64,000 nucleotides of DNA from Megalonaias nervosa. Lineage: Eukaryota; Mollusca; Bivalvia; Unionida; Unionidae. Below, piece after piece: positions 9,401-18,400 of this stretch. The stretch covers positions 1 to 64,000 of the forward strand of contig JAECUM010005010.1 in NCBI GenBank assembly GCA_016617855.1, given 5' to 3'. The translations under genes were made by a program, and so were the position numbers. Position 1 is the stretch's first letter; each line of letters begins with the position of its first letter. The notes beneath the pieces were generated by a model. The model had not been told where the DNA came from. It ran no database searches and saw nothing but the letters and a program-made list of their open reading frames with translations.

Positions 9401-12400
9401 AAAAGAGTAATCACATTATGTAAGTATCAGTAATATATGAAACACTTAACTGTTGCAAAGGTCATAACATCAAATGGATATTTTTGTTAGATTGTCATTT
9501 TGTAATTGTGTTGATTTTTTTGGTTCATCTCTTTGTTCAGAATATTATGTGGTTCATACAACTTTGAAATACTCTTGAATTTTGGATGGTTGTCTTTAAT
9601 TGCAAAAAAAAAAAATTTGGTTTTACCCAAGAAAGGTCCTTAATTTTGTTGAAAAACTGCCAAGAATGTTGTCAAAATCTCCTTGAATTTTATCTTATGA
9701 AACACAAAAATTAAACCTGAACAAAATAATCATATTTAGATAAAGCATTTTCATAATTTGCATTTTCAGATGTTTTGTGGGTTTAATGATTGGCTATAAA
9801 TGGCAGCCAGTTTATCTGGTGGAGGAAGAACCCAAGCAGAACCACCTACCCATGTGAGGCTTTCTCACATACCCATGTTGGTTGTGCCCAAAATCGAACC
9901 TATATGGATGTAGGTGAGATGTCAGTGATCTGTAAAGATGAGCATCTGAGACCACTTGACCACTGGGACCCCTGAACAAACAAGTTAAATGGGACTAAAG
10001 TTAGCGATGAAATGGCACAAAACCAGTAGCAAACTAAAAACATGGAGAAAACTCGTTCAATACTTGGAAGTTCTTGAACAATCTTTGAACTAGGGCTCGG
10101 CTTCCCGTATGTCGGTCACTTAAGTTGACAATGATTGTACTTGGTTCACAGTAGCTGAAATTGAGATATATTTACTATTGTACTTGTAGCAATGAATTTA
10201 GACCTTTTTTGTAAATTTAAAAAAAAAAATGTTATGTCTCCTTAGTTTTTAGCAGAATCTTTGACAGATCAATACATTGAAGTGTGTACAATCAGCTTTA
10301 CCCTTCATCCTATCAACTTGGCATAGAATTAACAGGATTGTGATTGAGAAGGGGCATAGAACTTTGGAATTTGTTATCTTTTCAATGTCCAGGGTATGGT
10401 CCAGACAAACATTTTGTTTTAATGCCTTTGATTTAAATAAGTCATGGGCCATAGTTTGAACATTTTGTTTTAATGCCATGCCCTTTGATTTAAATAAGTC
10501 ATGGGCCATAGTTTGAACTTTTTGTTTTAATGCCATGCCCTTTGATTTAAATAAGTCATGGGCCATGGTTTGAACATTTTGTTTTAATGCCATGCCCTTG
10601 ATTTAAATAAGTCATGGGCCATAGTTTGAACATTTTGTTTTAATGCCATGCCCTTTGATTTAAATAAGTCATGGGCCATAGTTTGAACATTTTGTTTTAA
10701 TGCCATGCCCTTTGATTTAAACAAGTCATGGGCCATAGTTTGAACATTTTGTTTTAATGCCATGCCCTTTGATTTAAATAAGTCATGGGCCATAGTTTGA
10801 ACATTTTGTTTTAATGCCACGCCCTTTGATTTAAATAAGTCATGGGCCATAGTTTGAACATTTTGTTTTAATGCCATGCCCTTTGATTTAAATAAGTGGA
10901 TAAAACCAGGTCATGGGCCATAGTTTGAACATTTTGTTTTAATGCCACGCCCTTTGATTTAAATAAGTGGATAAAACCAGGTCATGGGCCATAGTTTGAA
11001 CATTTGTTTTAAAATTTGTTTTAAAGGATTTTTAAGGCAAAAGCTTCATTGGAAAGGCCGTTTTTAGAAAAAATACCTGAATGATATATGTTTTCAACTG
11101 CACATTTATGGATATTTTTTTATTTTGTGATTGGCCATATCCATTTGTCAGACAGTGCCCTAGCTTTTGCACATCCATATGTCCATACATCCATATGTTC
11201 ATTAGTGGTTGGGATGGTCTGAGAGGGGATCAGTGTGAATATGTGAATATTTGTCATGGTGTCGATCTTTAGTTGAAATATTGTAAGAATTACAGGCTGT
11301 TTATCATTATTAAAACAAATCAACACATAAACAAATTCCCAAAACAATGCATTTGTTGGGAAAAATCATAATTTAATTAATGACCTTTTTTATTTTAGTG
11401 TATCCACCTGATGATGATGATGATGAAGAACTTCTGAAGTCATCATTAATGAGGTAATAACAGTTACGACATAGCCCGATTGGGGCACATCCCTTAGTGA
11501 GGTAATGATAGTAACAACACAGTCTTATAGGGGTATTCCTTAACAATGACCATTACAACACAGCCTTATTGAGGAATACTTCTGAAATGAAATAATGATA
11601 GCCGTGTTGTGGCACATATCTCAGTAATAAGGTAATTGTAGTTATGACACAGTCCTATTGTGGCATATCTCTCATTGATGAGGTAATTAGTTTGGTAGAC
11701 CTGTTGGGACATATATCTCAGTAATAAGGTAATAGTAATTACAACACAGTCCTGTTGGGACACATATCTCAGGAATGAGGTAATTACAGTTATGACATAG
11801 TCCTGTTGTGGCACATATCTCAATAATAAGGTAATTGTAGTTATGACACAGTCCTATTGTGGCACATATCTCAGTAATGAGGTAATTACAGTTTTGATAG
11901 ATCTGTTGGGACATGTATCTCAGTAATAAGGTAAATGTAGTTATGACACAGTCCAGTTGGGGCACACATCTCAGGAATTAATTACAGTTATGACACAATC
12001 CTTTTCCATTTTAGCATACATGGTAAAGCACTTTTTAAATAATACATTCCAGGGTACTCAGGTTACTCAGTTCATATGAAAATGATAAAAAGTTATAAAT
12101 TTGTATCTATGGGTGACAACTCCACATTTAAGTGCCTTCCCTGGGTTGCAAGTATATTTTACTGGACCAGCCCTTATAAGCTGGCCTGACCTACAGTGCA
12201 GATAACTTTTGAGAGCTTCTATGAACAGAGTTATAAACATGGTGCACTTAAGTTTTAAGTTTCAGTCATATTCAGGAAATAATGTAGTGTGGTCGTAAGA
12301 ATTTGTTTGATTATGCTTGGGATCTTGATAGTATTCCCACAGTAGCAGGAAAATATGAAAAATGATGCATCAATGAATGTTGTTGGTTACAGGTAAGTCC

Positions 12401-15400
12401 GATGCAGGGTTTGTTCTAGTGCTGAATATTTGTGAGCAAAGTTTCTCTTTTGACTTTGAGATGGGAAGCGGGATTTTCTGAGGAAGAGCTTTGTCTTATT
12501 TTTTTTTCAAAATGATTTTTTATATTTTTTTATTTTGTAGAAGTAAACTTAAATCTTGAAATTATGTGTGCTAGAATACATCTTGCAAGTATATCCTAAA
12601 TCCTAATACAAATTTTCCTTCACTTTTCTTACGTAATTTATGGATTCTTATATGGGGGATGCACTCTGCCCTGCAAAATAACATGACTTTTGGGTCTGTT
12701 TATCCCACTTGGCAGGTATAATGGTCCCTCTCTTGTAAGGTCACACCTCACATATGAAGCCACTTCAAAAAGCCACCACTTGTAATAAGTTGCGTTCAAA
12801 AGACCAAATCTTGTATTAGGTCACTTCAAAAATTGCACACTGGTACAAGACCCCTTTCAGTAGCCTACCTCATACAAGGTCACTTTCAAGAGGCCATTTC
12901 TCATGAGGGGACTTTCAAGGGGTCACCTCTTGTATTGTGTTACTTTGAAAATGTCACCATGTATTACACCATTTTCGGAAGACCACTCCTGGTACAAAAC
13001 CACAGTCAAGAGACCACGCCTTATATCCAGCATAAATGTAGTATACATCTACCTTGTGGTCCCCCTTATGAGAGTCTTCCCATCAGACAAGTCCACTTTG
13101 AATTTTGATAGGATCACCTTATAAGAGGGTGATCACTGTATTTATATAGACACATGTTTGACTGCTTTGATCCATCTCATGTTACATCTGATTAACTAAA
13201 AGTATGTCATTTTGACTTGCTTTTATGCACCAGCAACATAAAACAGTATAAATTATAATAATGTAGTTGAACCTGTCTTTCAGTATAGTGTAATCTTTCT
13301 TTTAGTGTAGTTTAATTTGTCTTGTAGTGTTGTTCAAAATTTGAAGGCAGAATGTATCAACCTTGTTGATGCTTGAAGCATATTGTTTAGAACTTGGTTC
13401 ATTAAAAAATTTGCAAAAATTTCTTTTTCAGAAAGGTGACCTGCCTTACTCCTACCGATTGATCAGCATTGTCAATCATGTTGGAACATCATCTGTCATT
13501 GGTAAGTGTGTGTGTGTACACACAAACACACAGAGTAAAACTATAATAACTAAAGCATCAGTCACTTGACTGCTTTGTGCAGTCCTTGCACAAAATGTTC
13601 TCCTGTCTCCAGTCTTCAGTTTTAGCAAATGCAAAATAGAAAAAATGTTATGCTGAAATCTTACATGTTCCCTTGGGTTTATAGTTTCCAGCTTCAAGTA
13701 GATTCAAGTGGCAAATTCTGCAATGAAATGTGTATTTTTATGCAGCCAGTAGATGGGTTGATTCTTCTTGCATGGGGGTGCAGGAATATTCATTAGATCA
13801 GTTTATGGGAACGATATTGACGGATAGCTGTTTCAATAAATGTGTAATAAATGACATTAAATGAATGCAAGTTAAAATGTACAACTTTTTATACCCAACA
13901 TAGTAGGATCACATTTTGACCATATCAGTTAGAACCTGTTTTTGATGGCATTATATCATCAGTATAGAATGTGTTACAGCATTATGTTATATCAAAGCAT
14001 GATTTTTTATAATAAAATGTTTTTTTTTTTTTCAACAATGGCATTACATTATATCATTTAGAACATGTTCCAGCAGTGTCATTATGTCATATCAGTTTAG
14101 AACATGTTACTGCAGTGGCATTATATTGTGTCAAAACATGTTATGACCCTGGCATTATGGGATCAGTTAGAGCATGTTGTGATGGCAGCATTAGGCCAGA
14201 GCAATTAGAACATGTTCAGCATTGACAAAATGCTCTATCAGTTAGAACATGTTATGGATGGCATTATGCTATGTCAGTTAGAACATGTTGTCATTGTGAC
14301 ATAATGCAATATCAGTTGGAACATGGTACAGCATTGTCGTTATGTTATTTGGATTGGAACATGTTAGGACAGAAGAGCTCTGGTGGCCTAGTGGTTAGAG
14401 CGTCCACCTTGGATGTGGGAGGTCGCCACAGCCAAGTCGTACCAAAGACTTGTTAAACTTGTACTAACAGCTGCCTGGCTAGGTGCTCAGTGTTAGCACT
14501 GGTCAGCCTTGTGTCCGTTTGATGTGACTGTGTGGGACATGATGCTGCATGACTATAGCATCGTGCCCCAGTGCTAGACATCACTATAAACTGCCACACT
14601 GCATACATCGTAGCAATATGACTTGAAACTTGTTAATGCTACATTAAAAATCCAAATCGCACACACACAAACACATGAAAGTGACATTATGTCATATTGA
14701 TTAGATCATGTTATGACAGTGACATTGTGTCATGTAAATTAGGACATGTAATGACACTGGTGCTATGCCATGTGAGTAAGAAGATACTTCAACAGTAGCA
14801 TTGTGTCATATCATTTAGAACATGTTATGACGGTGACATTATGTCATGTAAATTAGAACATGTAATGACACTGGTGTTATGTCATGTGAGTAAGAAGATA
14901 CTTCAACAGTAGCATTGTGTCATATCATTTAGAACATGTTATGACAGTGACATTATGTCATGTAAATTAGAACATGTAATGACACTGGTGCTATGCCATG
15001 TGGGTAAGAAGATACTTCAACAGTAGCATTGTGTCATATCATTTAGAACATGTTATGACAGTGACATTATGTCATGTAAATTAGAACATGTAATGACACT
15101 GGTGTTATGTCATGTGAGTAAGAAGATACTTCAACAGTAGCATTGTGTCATATCATTTAGAACATGTTATGACAGTGACATTATGTCATGTAAATTAGAA
15201 CATGTAATGACACTGGTGTTATGTCATGTGAGTAAGAAGATACTTCAACAGTAGCATTGTGTCATATCATTTAGAACATGTTATGACAGTGACATTATGT
15301 CATGTAAATTAGAACATGTAATGACACTGGTGCTATGCCATGTGAGTAAGAAGATACTTCAACAGTAGCATTGTGTCATATCATTTAGAACATGTTATGA

Positions 15401-18400
15401 CAGTGACATTATGTCATGTAAATTAGAACATGTAATGACACTGGTGCTATGCCATGTGAGTAAGAAGATACTTCAACAGTAGCATTGTGTCATATCATTT
15501 AGAACATGTTCAAGCAGTGACATTATGTGAAATCAGTCTACAATGTGTTACAATAGTGGCATTATGTCAGATCAGTTAGAAAAAGTGTCATGACTAGCAT
15601 TATGTCATATCAGTTAGAAAATGTTATGATGGGGACATTATGTCATATCAGTCATATCAGTAGAACATGTTATGACAATTCCATTATGTCAAGACCTGAA
15701 CTCACATAAAGGTGAGATATGAAACAAAAATACTTCATATATCAGCAGGCATGTACATAGATATTACATATTTACAAGGAAACAATATGCATCAAAAACA
15801 TTACACATACAAACAATGACAGCAGATTAAAAGATAAGACATGTTGAGATACATTTATTTATGTTTAAAACTTTAACGTGAATATCTAAAACACATCACA
15901 AAAAAGCATCCATTTAAAATTTTAGATAAGAAATATGACATTTTTATTGTTAAAAGCATACACAAGGGCCATATTTATTTCGATACCAGAAAATATTTGC
16001 AACAGGTTAAACTTGTCGCTTTAAAAAACGATAAGGGATGATTAGATTTCAGGCCATAACTGCATATCTTCTATTTGTTAAACCATTTTTTAAATTTCTG
16101 AAACTTCATTTGTACAAAAGCAATTTTTTTTCTTCCATTTTTGTTATGACCACTATAAGGCAAAAAATATTGTATAATGATTAAATCAGTCCATTTTTTT
16201 ACCAGTTTTGTTTCTGCACAAAAACTCCACTATCTACAGTTACGTAACTTTTTGAATTACTTGTACATGGGGTAGGGAAGAATCTTTTAAATTTCAGGGT
16301 CAAAGGTAGAGGTCACCTTGTCTGAAGGAAGTACATTGGTTTTAGTACAAGAAGTTAAATATACCATTTTTGACCGTTACCATTACTTTGTAGATAGCAT
16401 ACATTTTGGGTTCAAGACGAACCATGTTGATTTTAGAGTGAAATGGTTAAGGTCACTGAATAAAAGAAGAAAAATGGTTTCTAAACAATAACTTGTGTTC
16501 CTATATCTGTGGTTACCAAACTTTGTGGATAGCTAGCAAATTAAGGTAAGAAAGAAGTTATCGTTTTTGAGATCAAAAGGTCCGAGGTCAGGGTCACTGT
16601 GACAGAAAGTTTCAGTTATATATATTCAGGAGTATTAAACACAGGGTGTGCATTCAATATGCTGTACATGTTACTCTTGGTGTAATATGGATTTGGTCGT
16701 GGAATTGTTTTGAGAAATTTTTTTTTTAACATAATTAAGAATGTAGTTCTCTAGGCTTATATGTAGATAACATGATTCGATTTTCAGGTTATTGCAATAG
16801 TTTTTACATTGTTTTGCACAGTTTCAGACTTGGACATCTTCAGGACAAGAAACCATATTAGCATGATTAAGTTAAAACCTTTTCACATGGATAAATGAAT
16901 TTATTAAAATTGGCTGGATTTTGACACTTTAGTCTGCATGACTGCAGTTGGGGCATATATGTTTTCTTTTTCCACAGGGTTTCCATGCTACTGGGAAATC
17001 AGGAAAAAGTTTGGAGAATTCATAATGTTTTTCCCGACTGTGAATAGCGCTTGAATTTTGCAAATATTGACAAAAGTTGGGTAAAACCTGGGAATTTTCT
17101 GTCACCCCTTGAAGCTTCAAACGTAATTGAGTTGTAACTAAACTGATCGTGAGTTAAATTTGTCGAGATCTGACCAGAATATTCTAAGGTTGCAGTATAG
17201 ATCATTTTGGTGCTTGCCATTAACATATTTGTTGAGTCAATCCAATCACTCAGTGGATTAGATTCGTCTAGTAGACTTTTTTGACAGATAGCCCGATATC
17301 CATATCTTTTCTTACATGGAATGTATGTAAACCACAAGAGGCCAACATGGTGGCAGCAAAGGCTAACCGCTTACCAGATGGCCTAGCAAACTTAAACGTT
17401 GTTAAATCGAGTCATACCCGCTTGAAATTGATTTGACAATTTATTTTCTCAGAAATTGCTTGCATTAAAATCGTTATGTCTTTAATCTGCTGAAAGACAA
17501 GATACAACTACGGCGTTGATGTAATTTGATCTGGTGCTCATGATTTGCATTGCTAGATGCATGAGCACACGTATCTCACAACCACATGTTCATGACATCA
17601 TAAATCCAGTAGTTACATGTTATCAATAATAACCCATTTCAAATGTTGTAATAAAAATACCAAAAAAACCTCGAAAGAACACAAAGTTCTCTATATTTAT
17701 TCAGAGAACAACTACCAGGGTTTTGTTGTATCAGGTGACTACAACATTGACATCTGCTCTCTCTTTGATGAATCGGACTGGCCAGATTGCTGTGACAATG
17801 ACAGGTTTCTTGTCGTTCTCGAAATAAATATGTTGACAATTATATGTTCCTTCCGGTTTTTACAAAAGGTATCTGACTTTCATTTAATATAATTGAGTTT
17901 TTGTAAACAACATTAAAAATGAGTTGATATCGCGTGACTTGGACTACGTCATTGTTTGAGATTTTTGAAGTCATGTGACTAGTTCTGCAAATGGCGAGTA
18001 TTGGGTCAGGTTTTATCTATGCTGAAGTTACGTCTAGTCTGTCTGTGGATTAAAGACGTAACGATTATAATACTTGCCATGTCTGAGAAAATAAACCATT
18101 TTCCTATTGATTTCATGCAGGTACAAGTTGATATAAGATCACTTAAATTTGCTAGGCCCACTGGTAAGCGACTACCATATGCCACTACCGCACGATGGCG
18201 GCAAATTCCGAATTTTGACATGCAGTTGCTGACCCCACACACCAACCTAAATGTCCGAATGTGAAAAATGGGATGGGAATATTTGGAGGAAACCCAGATG
18301 AGAAAATGGACTGCTATTCATTTTAAGCCAACTTTATTGTCAAAAATGTCGAATCTCTTGGTTGAACTTTGGTGCAAAACTATTACACAGTGACATGTAG

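Larger units (their letters stand above)
6498..11398 (+). other. USP37 intron
   Basis: Donor GTAGGT, acceptor TATTTTAG. The two flanking exons join in phase 1 (G|TG, Val). Contents: AT-rich sequence without convincing exons, a CCTGG-type dispersed repeat fragment near 8765-8890, a - strand SINE-2 copy at 9781-9975 and a 57-bp minisatellite at 10410-11020. Confidence 0.6.

Noticed and set aside
10249..10877. - strand ORFs with a 19-residue repeat (MALKQNVQTMAHDLFKSKG)
   Set aside because: They are the 57-bp minisatellite read in one frame. The period is a multiple of three, so the frame stays open without selection; the array is intronic to USP37.
12343..12392. Possible missing USP37 exon before the donor TTACAG|GTAAGT
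   Set aside because: In the required phase the segment runs into TGA, and the other frame is not UIM-like or acidic.
17617..17892. 91-codon + strand ORF in the USP37 intron
   Set aside because: No recognisable domain, no splice-site support, and it lies between the arms of an inverted repeat.
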